The position numbers and the translations under genes were made by a program. Below are positions 42,545 through 61,757 of a stretch of 64,000 nt of DNA, piece by piece. The stretch is from assembly GCF_014192915.1 (NCBI RefSeq), contig NZ_JACHYN010000005.1, positions 1 through 64,000 on the forward strand, in the 5' to 3' direction. The stretch is from Azospirillum sp. OGB3. Its GTDB lineage: Bacteria; Pseudomonadota; Alphaproteobacteria; Azospirillales; Azospirillaceae. The notes under the pieces are model-generated. The model was not told the origin of the DNA. It worked only from the letters and a program-made list of their open reading frames with translations, and did no database searches. Within the stretch, counting starts at the first letter, position 1, and each line of letters starts with the position of its first letter.

Positions 42545-43396
42545 TCAGACGAGGGCGCCGCGGCCGTCCGCGGGGGACAAACGGCGGCGGAAAAAGTCGG
42601 CAACCGCCAGCAGCGCCGGGCGGTGGCCCGGCAGGGCGGCGTGCGAAATAGCGGGGAAGCGGGTGACCTCGGTGGGCACGCCGGCTGCGATCAGGTTGGC
42701 GGCGTACTGCTCCGCCTCGATCCGCAGGACGTCCTTCTGCGCAGTGACGATCAGCGTCGGCGGCAGCCCGGCCAGCCGGCGCGAATCCAGCGGCGCGGCG
42801 TAGGGGTGCACGCGCTGCGCCGCCTCGGGCAGATAGGCGCGGTAGCAGCGGGCGTAGGCGGTGGCCGGAACGTCGCACTGCATCGCCTGGGCGTCGCCGG
42901 CGCGGGTCAGGCTGGGGTCGAGCATCGGGCCGAGCAGGGCCTGCGCGCGGATGTCGACCTCGCCCTGGTCGCGCGCCAGAAAGGTCAGCGAGGCGGCGAC
43001 ATGGCCGCCGGCGTCGTGCCCGGCGACGCCCAGCCCGCCCGTGGCGATGTTCAGGTCGCGCGCCTCGGCCAGCGTCCACAACGCCGCTTGGTGGGCGTCG
43101 TGGGCGGCGGTGGGAAAGCAGTGGGCCGGGGCCAGCGAATAGCCGACCGAGACGACCAGCGCCGGCACGCTCTCCGCGATGGCGGCGGCGGCGGTCTCCG
43201 CCTCCTCCAGCGAACCGGAGGTGAAGCCGCCGCCGTGCAGGTAGAGCAGGGCCGGAACGGTCAGCCCGATCAGCGGCCGGTAGAGCCGCAGCCGGATGTC
43301 CTGGGCGTGGCCGGCGATGGTCCGGTCATCGACCGCGAGCCGGCATGGCTCCGTTCCGGTAGTGCGTGTGTTCGACTGATCCGACGAGCGGCCCAT
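42545..43396 (-). CDS. Alpha/beta-hydrolase-fold protein with altered nucleophile elbow
   Basis: 283 residues. The HSL-type oxyanion motif LYLHGGGFTSGSLEEAET is present, and the His region is FPAISHAALPGHRPA. The nucleophile elbow, normally GDSAGG, is GHDAGGHVAA here, so the Ser is replaced by Asp. It may be an inactive or differently acting member; subfamilies in efflux operons often show this. ATG 43396 is chosen; a GTG at 43417 also exists. It precedes the RND adaptor gene by 21 bases and should be co-transcribed. Confidence 0.75.
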   Translation of the reverse strand: MGRSSDQSNTRTTGTEPCRLAVDDRTIAGHAQDIRLRLYRPLIGLTVPALLYLHGGGFTSGSLEEAETAAAAIAESVPALVVSVGYSLAPAHCFPTAAHDAHQAALWTLAEARDLNIATGGLGVAGHDAGGHVAASLTFLARDQGEVDIRAQALLGPMLDPSLTRAGDAQAMQCDVPATAYARCYRAYLPEAAQRVHPYAAPLDSRRLAGLPPTLIVTAQKDVLRIEAEQYAANLIAAGVPTEVTRFPAISHAALPGHRPALLAVADFFRRRLSPADGRGALV

Positions 43397-43524
43397 GATC
43401 CGACGGTGCCCCGGCACCCCTCCCGCATTGCAACAGGAGGGAGTGTGGGCGTTACGCCGGTCGGAATAAATACGCGGTCAACGGCAACACAATTCGGATC
43501 GGATGAACAATCCGGTCTGCATAC

Positions 43525-44523
43525 TCACATCACACAGAGGCAGGCGTCCTCCGGCTCGGCGGCGGCGGGAGCCGGCACGGGCTTCTCCCGCTCCGGGCAC
43601 TCGTAGCCGTCGATCTCCTCGCCCTGCATCAGCGGGCAGCCCTCGAACAGCTCGGCGACCCAGTCGACGAAGGCGCGGACCTTGGGCGACAGGTGGCGGT
43701 TGTGCGGGTAGAGCGCGGAGATCGGCATCAGCGCCGGGCGCCAGTCCTTCAGGATCTCCACCAGGGCGCCGCTGCGCAGGTGGGGCAGCGCCATGAAGCG
43801 GGCGATCTGCCCGATGCCCAGCCCCTCCAGCGCGCAGGTGACGTAGGCGTCGGCGTCGTTAACCGAGACCGGGCCGTTCAGCTTCACCTCGTGGGTGACG
43901 CCGTCGCGCTCGAAGCTCATCTCGTGCATCTTGCCGGTGCGGGTGAAGTAGTTGACGGCGGTGTGGCCCTCCAACTCCTCGATGGTCCGGGGCGTGCCGT
44001 GGCGGGCGAGATAGGCCGGGCTGGCGACGGTCACCGGGCGGAAGGCGCCGACCCGGCGGGCGATCAGGCTGGAATCCAACAGTTCGCCGACGCGCAGCAC
44101 GCAGTCGACCCCCTCCTGGATCAGGTCGATGGGGCGGTCGCTCATCCCGATCATGATCTCGATGTCGGGGTAACGGGCGTGGAACTCGTGGATGGTCGGG
44201 ATGATGATGAGCCGCCCGACCGAGCCCGGCATGTCCACCCGCAGCCGCCCGCGCGGCGTCTTGCGGGCGCTGGTGAAGGAGGTTTCGATCTCCTCCAGGT
44301 CGGACAGGATGCGGGTGGCGCCCTCCAGATAGGCGGCGCCGTCGAGCGTCAGGCTCAGCTTGCGGGTCGTCCGCTGGAGCAGGCGCACGCCCAGCGCCGC
44401 CTCCAGATTCTGTATGGTCGTCGTCACCGAGGCGCGCGGCAGGCCCAGCGTGTCGGCGGCCTTGGTGAAGCTGTTGACCTCGACGACGCGAACGAAGACG
44501 CGCATCGCGTGCAGTTTGTCCAT
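43525..44523 (-). CDS. LysR-family regulator of the RND operon
   Basis: 332 residues. HTH: MDKLHAMRVFVRVVEVNSFT then KAADTLGLPRASVTTTIQNL, linker VRLLQRTTRKLSLTLDG, and a complete effector domain ending in a Cys- and Pro-rich tail (PAAAEPEDACLCVM), which is unusual. It lies upstream of, and on the same strand as, the hydrolase-adaptor-permease genes, with a 128-base gap holding its likely operator. It may activate that operon on binding an aromatic or other effector. Confidence 0.85.
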   Translation of the reverse strand: MDKLHAMRVFVRVVEVNSFTKAADTLGLPRASVTTTIQNLEAALGVRLLQRTTRKLSLTLDGAAYLEGATRILSDLEEIETSFTSARKTPRGRLRVDMPGSVGRLIIIPTIHEFHARYPDIEIMIGMSDRPIDLIQEGVDCVLRVGELLDSSLIARRVGAFRPVTVASPAYLARHGTPRTIEELEGHTAVNYFTRTGKMHEMSFERDGVTHEVKLNGPVSVNDADAYVTCALEGLGIGQIARFMALPHLRSGALVEILKDWRPALMPISALYPHNRHLSPKVRAFVDWVAELFEGCPLMQGEEIDGYECPEREKPVPAPAAAEPEDACLCVM

Positions 44524-44664
44524 GGTCGGTCCATCGACGCAGTGGGAACGGCCCGTACACGAATGGAGCGGGCCAAGCTGCTCAATCTAAGCACAGCCCG
44601 GGCCGAAGTCGATGAAGCTTTGGTGGGGCGGAACGGTGGCCCGGCAACAGATCTCCACCAACCA

Positions 44665-46280
44665 TCAAGGCCGCGCCACGCCGAACAGCGTCAGCAGTCC
44701 GTCGCCCAGCGCACCGCGCCAGGCGAAGAGGTCGTGCCCGGCGGCGTAGTCCCGGTAGGCGACCGCGTAGCCCTTGGCTTCCAGCACGTCCCGCAGGTGG
44801 CGGGAGCTTTCAAGGATGCCGATCTCGCCGTCGCTTCCGCTCTCGAACAGGCCGGCGCTGAGAAAGAAGCGCACCGGCCGCCGGTCGCCCGACGCCACCA
44901 GACCGGCCACATGCTCCGGTCGGTCGGGCGGTGCATCGGCCGGATGCCACCAGAAGGAGCCGGACATCGACAGCGCATTTCCGAAGCGGTCCGGACGGGC
45001 CAGCGCCGCGGACACCGCCGCCAGCCCGCCATAGCTGGACCCGGCCAGCACCGTGCGGTCGGGCCGGGGCCGGATGCCCATCCGATCGCTCAACCAGGGC
45101 AGAAGCTCGTCGGCGAGCATCGCGGCGAACGCGGGATTGCCCGGCAATTCGCGCTCACGCGCATCGGCGGTGGGGTTGGCGACGAAAACGGCGACGGTCG
45201 GCGGCAGGCGGCCATCGCCGGTCAGCCGGTCGAGCATGGTTGGAACCGGCGCGCGCTGATCGAGATAGTCCGGCCCATCGAAGAGCAGCAGCAGAACCGT
45301 GTCATTCCCCGCCGGATCGACTCCGGGGGGCGCATAGACCGCGACGTCGCGCGTGTTGCCCAGAATGTGGCTTGTGAACCGTTCGGCAACGAGCTGTCCG
45401 GCCGGTTCCGCCCATCCGCTTTCGAAGCCCGGCTGGGGCGGGGCGCCGGGCAGTTCCACCAGGGAAACCTGATTGTAGGGGTCGGGCGCGTCAGCCGGCC
45501 AGGGGCGCTGGTTCAGCGGATCGGCCTGAAGCTGCGCCAGGATCGCCATCCGGCATTCGCGGCAGGTTCCCGGAAAGTCCGGCACGTCCGGCGCGATCTG
45601 GTAGGACAGACGGGTGGAGACGGGGACGACGTAGCTCTTGAACCAGACGTCGGTGCCGCCGAGCCGTTCGAAGGTTTCGTGGCGGGAGTTCGGACCACCC
45701 AGCAGGCGCACATTGCGGCGCGCTCCCCGCGCCAGAAAGGTCATCATGACCTGCTCCGAACCCGGCGGGTCGATCAGCGGCTCCACCAACGGCGTGCCGC
45801 GCCGGGCGACGTCCTGCCAGAAGGCATCGGTGCCGCCGCCGCGCTTCACCGTCTCCGCGAGGGCGGCGATGGTCGGGCTCGGATGCCCTTGAAGGACCGG
45901 ATGTTGGTCCGCCACGGCGATGCGGCGGGTCAGCGCCAGTCGATAGCCGCCGGCCCCGCGCGGTGTGACCCGCAGCGCCGCGGTGCCGGGTCCGGCGACG
46001 AAGCGGAAGACCACCTGCCCCGCCGTTCCGTTCAGCAGCAGCCGGACCGGGCGTCCATCCCGGTCGACCAGCCGCAGCTCCGCCGCGTCCGTTCCGGAAT
46101 CGAGCACGCCTTCCACATAGTCGCCGTCGTCGAGGTCCATTGAATGGACGGCGCCGCGTTCCGTGCCTGACACGGGACGATTGAGAACCAGGGGGGAGCC
46201 ATCCGGTGCTCCCGTGCAGGCGTTCAGAGCCATCATCGCCATCCCCACGAACATCAGGCGCTTCACTCGCCCGTCCCTTC

Positions 46281-46284
<4 letters not shown>
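44665..46284 (-). CDS. Catecholate siderophore esterase, lipoprotein form (Fes/IroE-like)
   Basis: 539 residues. A lipoprotein signal ([13 protein letters not shown]) predicts a membrane-anchored periplasmic protein, unlike cytoplasmic E. coli Fes (about 400 residues). An N-terminal domain of about 270 residues (enterochelin-esterase N type, [20 protein letters not shown]) precedes the catalytic domain: [20 protein letters not shown] with the Ser, and [15 protein letters not shown] with the His. It should hydrolyse the ester bonds of the ferric siderophore. ATG overlaps the NRPS stop (ATGA), so translation is coupled. The NRPS-adjacent position supports a serine-lactone product. Confidence 0.85.
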
Positions 46285-53471
<7,187 letters not shown>

Positions 53472-53503
53472 GGCCCTGTCCTCATGAGTGCTTTGAAAAG
53501 CCG

Positions 53504-53710
53504 TCAGGCGGCGGCGGGGGTGAGGTCGGTCCAGGCGGCCTCGATGTGGTCGAGGCAGGCGGCGCGCCCGGCGGGGCCGAAGACGGCGGTCCAACCCTCC
53601 GGCACCGCAGCGAAGCATGGCCACAGGCTGAACTGGCCGGCAGCGTTCGCCAGCGCCAGGAAGTCGTGGCGTTCGTCGTCGAAGGGGTTCACGTACTGGT
53701 CGTTGGTCAT
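53504..53710 (-). CDS. MbtH-like protein
   Basis: 68 residues: [20 protein letters not shown] then [20 protein letters not shown], with the conserved SLWP, PEGW and late Trp ([10 protein letters not shown]). MbtH proteins bind adenylation domains and are needed for their folding or activity. It lies 32 bases upstream of the NRPS gene and 25 downstream of entA on the same strand, so it serves this NRPS. ATG 53710 has AGGGAC upstream. Confidence 0.93.
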   Translation of the reverse strand: MTNDQYVNPFDDERHDFLALANAAGQFSLWPCFAAVPEGWTAVFGPAGRAACLDHIEAAWTDLTPAAA

Positions 53711-53735
53711 CGGGGATGTCCCTGAAATGAAAAAG

Positions 53736-54491
53736 CTAGCGCCCCAGCGTCGCCCCGCCGTCCACCAGCAGGTCGGCGAGCGTGATGTGGCCGGCGGAGG
53801 CGGAGGCGAGGAAGACGACCGCCTCCGCCACGTCGCGTGGCGTGGCGAGCTTGCCGAGCGGGATGCCGAGCTTGTGCTGGCCGGGATTGCCCCGGATGGT
53901 CTGTGCCGCACCGTCGGGCCCGCTCCACAGCGCGCGCTGCATCGGCGTGTCGGTCGAGCCGGGGGAGACGACGTTGCAGCGCACGCCGTAGGGCGCCAGT
54001 TCCAGCCCCACCGTTATGGTCAGGCTGGTCAGCGCGGCCTTCGACGCGCCATAGGCGGCCATGCCGATCCGCGGCACATGGGCGGCGTTGGACGACACGC
54101 TGACGATGGCGCCGCCGGTCCCGCCGCTTTTGAAGGCCGGGATCACCGCCCGCATCATGTGGAAGGGACCGGCCACGTTGACGGCGAAGCTGTCGCTCCA
54201 GTCGGCGTCGGTCGTCGTCTCCACCGGTCCCATGCGCAGGATGCCGGCGACGTTGGCCAGCGCGTCGATCCGCGTGCCCTCGGCGAACAACGCCTCGCAG
54301 GTTCCGGCGACCGCGCCGGCGTCGGCGATGTCCAGCGTCACGGCGCGGTAGGGCCGCTCCCCGCCGTCATGCCAGTGGTGGTCGAAGGCGACGACGATGG
54401 CGCCGCGGGCGTGGAACAGGTCGGCCACGGCCCGCCCGATCCCTTGCCCGGCGCCGGTCACCCAGGCGGTCCGGCCCGCGAAGTCCGTCAT
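53736..54491 (-). CDS. entA: 2,3-dihydro-2,3-dihydroxybenzoate dehydrogenase EntA
   Basis: 251 residues, usual for EntA. SDR features: [17 protein letters not shown] cofactor site, NVAG, Ser in [16 protein letters not shown], and the catalytic YGASK in [16 protein letters not shown]. It oxidises 2,3-dihydro-2,3-dihydroxybenzoate to 2,3-dihydroxybenzoate. Its ATG overlaps the entB stop (ATGA), showing translational coupling. MbtH and NRPS genes follow. Confidence 0.93.
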   Translation of the reverse strand: MTDFAGRTAWVTGAGQGIGRAVADLFHARGAIVVAFDHHWHDGGERPYRAVTLDIADAGAVAGTCEALFAEGTRIDALANVAGILRMGPVETTTDADWSDSFAVNVAGPFHMMRAVIPAFKSGGTGGAIVSVSSNAAHVPRIGMAAYGASKAALTSLTITVGLELAPYGVRCNVVSPGSTDTPMQRALWSGPDGAAQTIRGNPGQHKLGIPLGKLATPRDVAEAVVFLASASAGHITLADLLVDGGATLGR

Positions 54492-55359
54492 GCCGCGACG
54501 CGCCCGGAAGCGGCCAGCCGGGGCTCGATCAGCGCCCACCAGCCGTTGATGCTCGGCTGCGCGGCCAACTCGGCGAAGCCGACCTCCACCCCCGCGGCCT
54601 TCCAGCGGTCCACCACCTGCATCACCGCGATGGAGTCGAGGCCGAAGTCCATCAGGTTGTCGTCGTCCCCCGGCACTTCATCCAGGGAGGCCAGCAGGAT
54701 GCGCCGCAGGCCCTCCTTGCTCAGCACCGCCGCGGGAGCGGCCAGAACGCTGTCGGAATGGATCGTCCGCCCGGCGTTGCGCGCGACGTAGCGCAGCGCC
54801 ATCATGTGGTCCTCGCGCGAGAAGTCGGCGATGGCGTCGGCGATCAGGAAGGGCTTGATGCCGCGCATGAAGGCGTCCAGCGCCGTCTGCATCACGCCGA
54901 TGTGCGCGTAGATCCCGCAGATCAGGAGCTGGTCGCGCCCGGCCTCCGCCATCATCTCGGCCAGCGGGGCGCGGAAGAAGGCGCTGTAGCGCCATTTGGT
55001 CAGCACCCGGTCGTCGGCGTCCGGGGTCAGCGGGGCGACGATGCCGGCGAGGTCCGGCTTGGCCGTCAGGCCCGGCCCCCACATATCGTTCAGCAGGCCG
55101 CGGTCGGCGTCGGACTGCACCGCCGGCTGGGCCGTGTAGACCACCGGCACGCCCAGCGCCTTCAGGTGGCGCTTCAGCCGGACGATCCGGTCGATGCAAC
55201 TGACGATGGCCGGGTTGGACGCGCCGTAGAAGCCGACGAAATAGTCCTGCATGTCGTGGATCAGCAGGACCGCGCGGGCGGGGTCGACGCTCCAGGACAC
55301 CTTGTCCTGCGGCAGCTCCGCGGCGGTGGGCAGGGCGTAGGGGGCGATGGATCGGATGG

Positions 55360-55363
<4 letters not shown>
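54488..55363 (-). CDS. entB: Isochorismatase-aryl carrier protein EntB
   Basis: 291 residues. The isochorismatase domain has LLIHDMQDYFVGFYG (Asp) and VLTKWRYSAFF (Lys), and GIYAHIGVMQTALDAFMRGI; the residue that is Cys in E. coli EntB here is Val, as in PhzD. The C-terminal aryl carrier domain carries the phosphopantetheine Ser in LMDFGLDSIAVMQVVDRW. It makes 2,3-dihydro-DHB and then carries DHB to the NRPS. Start and stop overlap neighbours by 4 bases. Confidence 0.93.
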
Positions 55364-56981
<1,618 letters not shown>

Positions 56982-56985
<4 letters not shown>

Positions 56986-58193
56986 GACGCCAGCTCCACC
57001 GGAAGGTCGGTGTTGGAGGGCCGGGCGGCCGCGACGCCGAACAGATTCAGCATGGTGGTCAGCTTGGCCGCCGTTTCCTCCCACTCCGCCGCCGGGTCGG
57101 AATCCGCGACGATGCCGGCCCCGGCGTAGAGCCGCAGATGCCGGCCCTGGACCAGCCCGCAGCGGATGGACAGCGCCCACTCGCCGTTACCCCGGCTGTC
57201 CATCCAGCCGACCATGCCGCCGTACCAGTTGCGGGCGTAGCCCTCCAGCCGGTCGATGGCGTCGCGGGCGAGGCCGGTCGGCGTGCCGCAGATCGCCGGC
57301 GTCGGGTGCAGCGCGTGGGCGAGACGCAGCGACGACACCGCGGGATCGGCCAGTTCGCCGGTCAGTTCGGTGGACAGGTGCAGCATGGTCGGGGTGCGGA
57401 TCACGCTGGGCGCGTCCGGCACGGACAACGGGTTGCAATGGGGGGCGAGGGCCGCGCGCACCGCATCGACGACGTAGCGGTGTTCCGTCCGGTCCTTCGT
57501 GGACGCGAGCAGGGCCGCGGTGCGCTGGCGCTCCACTTCGGCGGACGGGCTGCGCGGGGCGGAACCGGCCAGCGGGTTGCTGACCACGGTCCGCCCGGTC
57601 CTGCGGATCAGCAGCTCCGGACTGGCCCCCACCAGGGTCTGTCCATAGGCGACCGGGGCCGCGAAGACGTGGGCGCCGGGATTCTGCCGCAGCAGGGCGC
57701 GCAGCAGGCGGCCCGGCGCGAAGGCCTCGCGCGCCACCACGTCGAGCGGGCGCGACAGAACGACCTTCTTCAAGGGCGTGTCGCGGAACAGGTCGATGGC
57801 CTGGACCACCGCCGCCTCGAAGGCGCCGCGCCCCACCGTCTCCTCGATGGCGTCCAGGGCGACGGGGTCGGGGTCGGGGTCGGCGGCCATGCGGCCGGCG
57901 TCCTCATGGTCGCAATGCTGGGGGATGAACAGGCGGGCATGCTGCCGCCCGTCGAAGGGGACGGCGCCGACCAGGATCGGATTTTCGACTCCCTGGGCCT
58001 TGCGGCGGCGGAAGGCGCGGTCCAGCGCCTCCTCCCACCGGCCATCGGCGAAGCGGCGGTCGTCGAGGGCGACGTCCAGCCGCTCATCCACGCCGTAGGC
58101 TTTCAGGACGCGGCCGCGCGAGGCGAAGGCGAATTCCGGATCGGAACGGCCGCCGAGTGGCCGCTCCCCGGCAGGCAGGGGTAGAACGTCCAT
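56982..58193 (-). CDS. entC: Isochorismate synthase EntC
   Basis: 403 residues from ATG 58193 ([15 protein letters not shown]). Conserved parts: [14 protein letters not shown] (with the general-base Lys), [20 protein letters not shown] with [29 protein letters not shown], and [20 protein letters not shown]. It converts chorismate to isochorismate, the first step toward 2,3-DHB. GGAGG is 11 bases upstream; ATG 58211 is a less likely alternative. A perfect Fur-type dyad lies 140 bases upstream. Confidence 0.93.
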
Positions 58194-58332
58194 GGAAACA
58201 CGAGCCTCCATTTGTCCGTCCGCCACAGCGGACGACCTTGACTTGTTTGGGAAAAACGCGCCTTCGACGGTCCGGGCGGGCGCGGGAATCGCCGCCGGCT
58301 TTCTGCCAGGACCGCGGATCGCGTGCGCATGA

Positions 58333-58355
58333 TTGCAAATGATTCTCATTTGCAA
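58333..58355 (-). promoter_or_regulatory. Fur box upstream of the siderophore operon
   Basis: TTGCAAATGA and TCATTTGCAA are exact inverted 10-mers separated by TTC; the core AATGATTCTCATT matches the Fur consensus pattern. It is 140 bases upstream of the entC start and 70 bases beyond the RND permease stop. Under iron-rich conditions a Fur protein would repress the entC-E-B-A-mbtH-NRPS-esterase operon. Confidence 0.75.
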
Positions 58356-58424
58356 TATAGGGATATGTCCGCTGCCCCACAAGTTTTTTTTGCATCGCGA
58401 TGCTGGTTTTTCTCCCTTTCGGAC

Positions 58425-61400
58425 TCAGTCGCCCGCTTCCGCCACCTTCCGGTCGTGCGCCATCGCTCCCAGCCGGTCTGAGAGGCGGAAGACCAGCGAC
58501 ATCACCACGGGCAGGACCGTCACCGTCACGAGGCTGGAGATCAGCAGGCCGCACAGCACGACCAGCCCCAGCCCGCGGTACAGTTCCGTGCCGGCGCTGG
58601 ACACCGCGACCATCGGGATCAGGCCGGCGACGGTCGTCACCGTGGTGATCAGGATCGGGCGCAATCGGCTCTGCAGGGCGTCGGCGATGGCCTCCGCCCC
58701 GGACATGCCGTGCGTCCGTCGGTTCACGGCGGCCTGCTCGACGATCAGGATGGGGTTGTTCACCACCGTCCCGACCAGCACCAGGAATCCCATCATGGTC
58801 AGCACGTCGAAGGGCTGCGGCGGGCCGAAGCCTCCGGGCAGGCCGGCGGCGAGGTTGTAGAGCCACAACCCGATCAGCCCGCCGCCGATCCCCGTGGGCA
58901 CCACCGCCATGATGATCAGCGGATAGCCCCAGTGCGAGAAGACGGCGACCAGAACCAGATAGGTGATGGCGAGCGCCAGCAGGAACCCGCCGGTCAGGGC
59001 GGAGCGGAGCTCGTCCAGTGACCCGCCGGCCCCGGTGATGCGGGTGCTCATCCCGTCGGGAATCACGCCCTCGGCGCGCAGCCGGTCCACCAGATCGCTC
59101 CGCACCGCGGCGATGCCGGATTCCAGCGCCACCGAGCGCGGCGGGATGATGGTCAGGGTGACCGTCCGGAACCCGTCGATCCGCGCGATGCTGGAGGCCC
59201 CCACGGTTTCGCGCAGCTCGGCGAGGCTGGACAGCGGCACCGGCGCGCCACGGCCGGTGTGGAGCACCAGATCGGCGAAGCTCTGGCGGTCGCGGCCCAG
59301 GCCCCCGGCCACCCGCAAATGGATGTCCAGCGTCTCGTCGTCCAGCAGATACTCGTCGGCGAAGGCGCCGTCCGAATAGGCGCGCAGCGTGTAGCCCAGT
59401 TCGGCCAGACCGATGCCCATCTCGCCCGCGCGCTCCCAGTTCGGGTGCAGTTCCAGGAAGGGCTGAGACATGGCCAGAGTGGGCGGGGAGGGGTCGCTGT
59501 TGACCTGCCCGTCGGGAAACAGGTCGCCCGCGCGGTCGAGCACCGTCAGAGCCGTGGCGTAAAGCGTGGTCAGATCGCCGCCGCTCAGCTCCAGCCGGAT
59601 GGCGCGGGCGCCGCCGCTGTTGCCGGAGAAGATCGACCCGCGCGCGGCGAAGCCGCGCATGCCGGGGATCGCCCGCATCCGCTTGGTGACGTTGGCGATC
59701 AGCGCGTCGGTGTCGGCGGGGTTCATCGGCTCCGTCACGAAACGGATGAAGCCGGGCCGGATAAAGCTCAGATTGACGCGCAGCGGCGGAATGCCGGTCT
59801 CGGCGTCGGTGCTTGCCGCACCCACCTGACGGCTCAGCAGCGGGTCGATCTGACGCCAAACCTCTTGCATCGACTCCATGCTGTAGCCGGGCGGGGCGGA
59901 CATGAAGCTGAAGACGGTGGCCTCCTCGCCCTCCGGCAGATATTCGGCGGGCGGCACCATGGTGAGCATGATGGCCACCATGGCCGCGGCGGAGGCGGCG
60001 AGGATCGCCAACTCCCGCCGGGCGCTGCGCAGCATCCAGCGCACCGCCCCCCCCAGAGCGCCTTCCCTGGCCGGCCCGTGCGAGGGGGCGGCGGACGCCA
60101 CCGACCAGCGCCCGGCGACCACGGGAACCAGGACGAGGGCGGCGACCATCGACACGACGACGGCGCCGGTGATGGCGATGGCGATGTCGGAATAGAGCTG
60201 CCCGGCCTCCGCCGTGATGAACAGCACGGGCAGGAAAACCAGTACGGTGGTGAGGGTGGAGGACAGGATGGCCGGCCACACCTCGGCGATGCCGTCCTCG
60301 GTCGCGGCGGCCTTCGACTTGCCCATGCGCAGGTGGCGGGCGATGGCGTCCAGCGCGACCACGCTGTTGTCCAGCGTCATGCCGATGGCGAAGGCGACGC
60401 CGGACAGCGAGATCACGTTGATGCTGCGCCCGGCCGCCGCCAGGACCAGCAGGGTCGCCAGCGTGCAGACCGGCATGCTCGCCGCCGCCGCCGCGGTCGC
60501 CGGGATGGAGCGTAGGAACAGGAGAAGCACCACCGCGGCCAGGACGCTGCCGGCGATCAGGTTGCTCAGCACATTGTCGATGGACCGTTCCATGTAGCGC
60601 ACGTCCTCCGACAGCAGCCGCATGGACAGACCGCGCTCCTTCAGGGCGTGGCGGTTCAGCTCCTCCACCGCCCCGGTCACCGCCTCCTTGACGGCGATGA
60701 CGTTGGCGCCGGCCCGCTTGCCGATGGTGACGAGCAGGGTGGGGCGCCCGTCGGCGAAGGCGACGCTGCGCGCCTCCTGGGTCGCCATGGTCACCGATCC
60801 GACGTCGCGCAGGCGGATCGCCGTGCCGTTCTCGCGCGCGACGATCAGGTCGGCCAAGTCTTCCAGGTCGGCGAAGCGCCCGATGGTGCGCAGGAAGTAG
60901 CGGCGCTTGCCGAAGTCGCGGTCGCCGCCGGAGACGTCGCGGTTGCGCGCCCGCACGGCGTCGCGCACCGTCCCCACATTCAGGTTGCGGGCGGACAGCT
61001 TCAGCGGGTCGAGCAGGATGTGGATCTCCTGCGCGGCGCCGCCGATCACCTCGGCCTTGGCCACGCCGGCCACACGCTCCAGCCGGGGGCGCAGGACGTT
61101 CTCGATCCAGTTGGTCTCGCGCTGGATGGACACCGGGTCGGCGGCGCCGTCCAGCCGCTCGACACCGAAGAACAGGAAGGGCTCCGCTGTCGCGGACTCG
61201 GCGACGATGCGCGGGCGGTCCACCGTCTCCGGATAGTCGGTGACCTGCGACAGCGCGTTGTCGATGTGGATCAGCGCCTCGTCGATGGAGGTGCCGGAGG
61301 GAAACTCCAACTCCACCTGACCGCTACCGAACTCGGCGCTGGAGGACAGGCGGACGAGGCCGGGGATGGCGCGCAGGTATTTCTCCTGCTCGATCAGGAT

Positions 61401-61580
61401 GTCCTGCTCGACGTCCTGCGGGGTGGCGCCGGGCCAGTTGGTTTCCACCATGATCCGGCGCGGGCTGATGTCGGGGATCATCTGCACCGGAATGCGGAAG
61501 ACCGACACCGCGCCCAGCAGGCACAGGATCAGGACCGACACCAGGGCGGCCAGCGGGTTGCGCAGGATCAGGCGGGTCAT
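58425..61580 (-). CDS. RND permease associated with siderophore locus
   Basis: 1051 residues. AcrB-type frame: MTRLILRNPLAALVSVLILC, VETNWPGATPQDVEQDILIE, TM4 proton-relay region GVAFAIGMTLDNSVVALDAI, and C-terminal GTVVNNPILIVEQAAVNRRT. The Asp of the usual GxxVDDA relay is kept as TLDNSVVALD. It lies downstream of the adaptor and MFS genes on the same strand, so the three could form an export system acting with the siderophore genes. Substrate is inferred from the context only. Confidence 0.9.
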   Translation of the reverse strand: MTRLILRNPLAALVSVLILCLLGAVSVFRIPVQMIPDISPRRIMVETNWPGATPQDVEQDILIEQEKYLRAIPGLVRLSSSAEFGSGQVELEFPSGTSIDEALIHIDNALSQVTDYPETVDRPRIVAESATAEPFLFFGVERLDGAADPVSIQRETNWIENVLRPRLERVAGVAKAEVIGGAAQEIHILLDPLKLSARNLNVGTVRDAVRARNRDVSGGDRDFGKRRYFLRTIGRFADLEDLADLIVARENGTAIRLRDVGSVTMATQEARSVAFADGRPTLLVTIGKRAGANVIAVKEAVTGAVEELNRHALKERGLSMRLLSEDVRYMERSIDNVLSNLIAGSVLAAVVLLLFLRSIPATAAAAASMPVCTLATLLVLAAAGRSINVISLSGVAFAIGMTLDNSVVALDAIARHLRMGKSKAAATEDGIAEVWPAILSSTLTTVLVFLPVLFITAEAGQLYSDIAIAITGAVVVSMVAALVLVPVVAGRWSVASAAPSHGPAREGALGGAVRWMLRSARRELAILAASAAAMVAIMLTMVPPAEYLPEGEEATVFSFMSAPPGYSMESMQEVWRQIDPLLSRQVGAASTDAETGIPPLRVNLSFIRPGFIRFVTEPMNPADTDALIANVTKRMRAIPGMRGFAARGSIFSGNSGGARAIRLELSGGDLTTLYATALTVLDRAGDLFPDGQVNSDPSPPTLAMSQPFLELHPNWERAGEMGIGLAELGYTLRAYSDGAFADEYLLDDETLDIHLRVAGGLGRDRQSFADLVLHTGRGAPVPLSSLAELRETVGASSIARIDGFRTVTLTIIPPRSVALESGIAAVRSDLVDRLRAEGVIPDGMSTRITGAGGSLDELRSALTGGFLLALAITYLVLVAVFSHWGYPLIIMAVVPTGIGGGLIGLWLYNLAAGLPGGFGPPQPFDVLTMMGFLVLVGTVVNNPILIVEQAAVNRRTHGMSGAEAIADALQSRLRPILITTVTTVAGLIPMVAVSSAGTELYRGLGLVVLCGLLISSLVTVTVLPVVMSLVFRLSDRLGAMAHDRKVAEAGD

Positions 61581-61608
61581 CGCGACTCCGGGTAGGAACT
61601 TGAACGTT

Positions 61609-61748
61609 CCCTCTCCCGCCCCGGGAGAGGGAAGGTGTCCGCGCGGAGCGCGGGAAGGGTGAGGGTGCCGCCAAGGACCAGCGCTTTGATCCTCGCACGA
61701 CCCTCACCCGACGCCTTCGGCGCCACCCTCTCCCGGGGCGGGAGAGGG
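61609..61748. repeat. 140-bp nested inverted repeat between adaptor and permease genes
   Basis: Two self-complementary 23-mers, 61609-61631 (arms CCCTCTCCCG / CGGGAGAGGG) and 61726-61748 (same arms), bracket smaller inverted segments (GGGTGAGGGT at 61657 and ACCCTCACCC at 61700). The same arm type occurs once at 24569-24594, so this is a dispersed palindromic element. It fills the 177-base gap between the two genes and may lower downstream translation or stabilise the upstream mRNA. Confidence 0.7.
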
Positions 61749-61757
61749 ATTTGTCCC

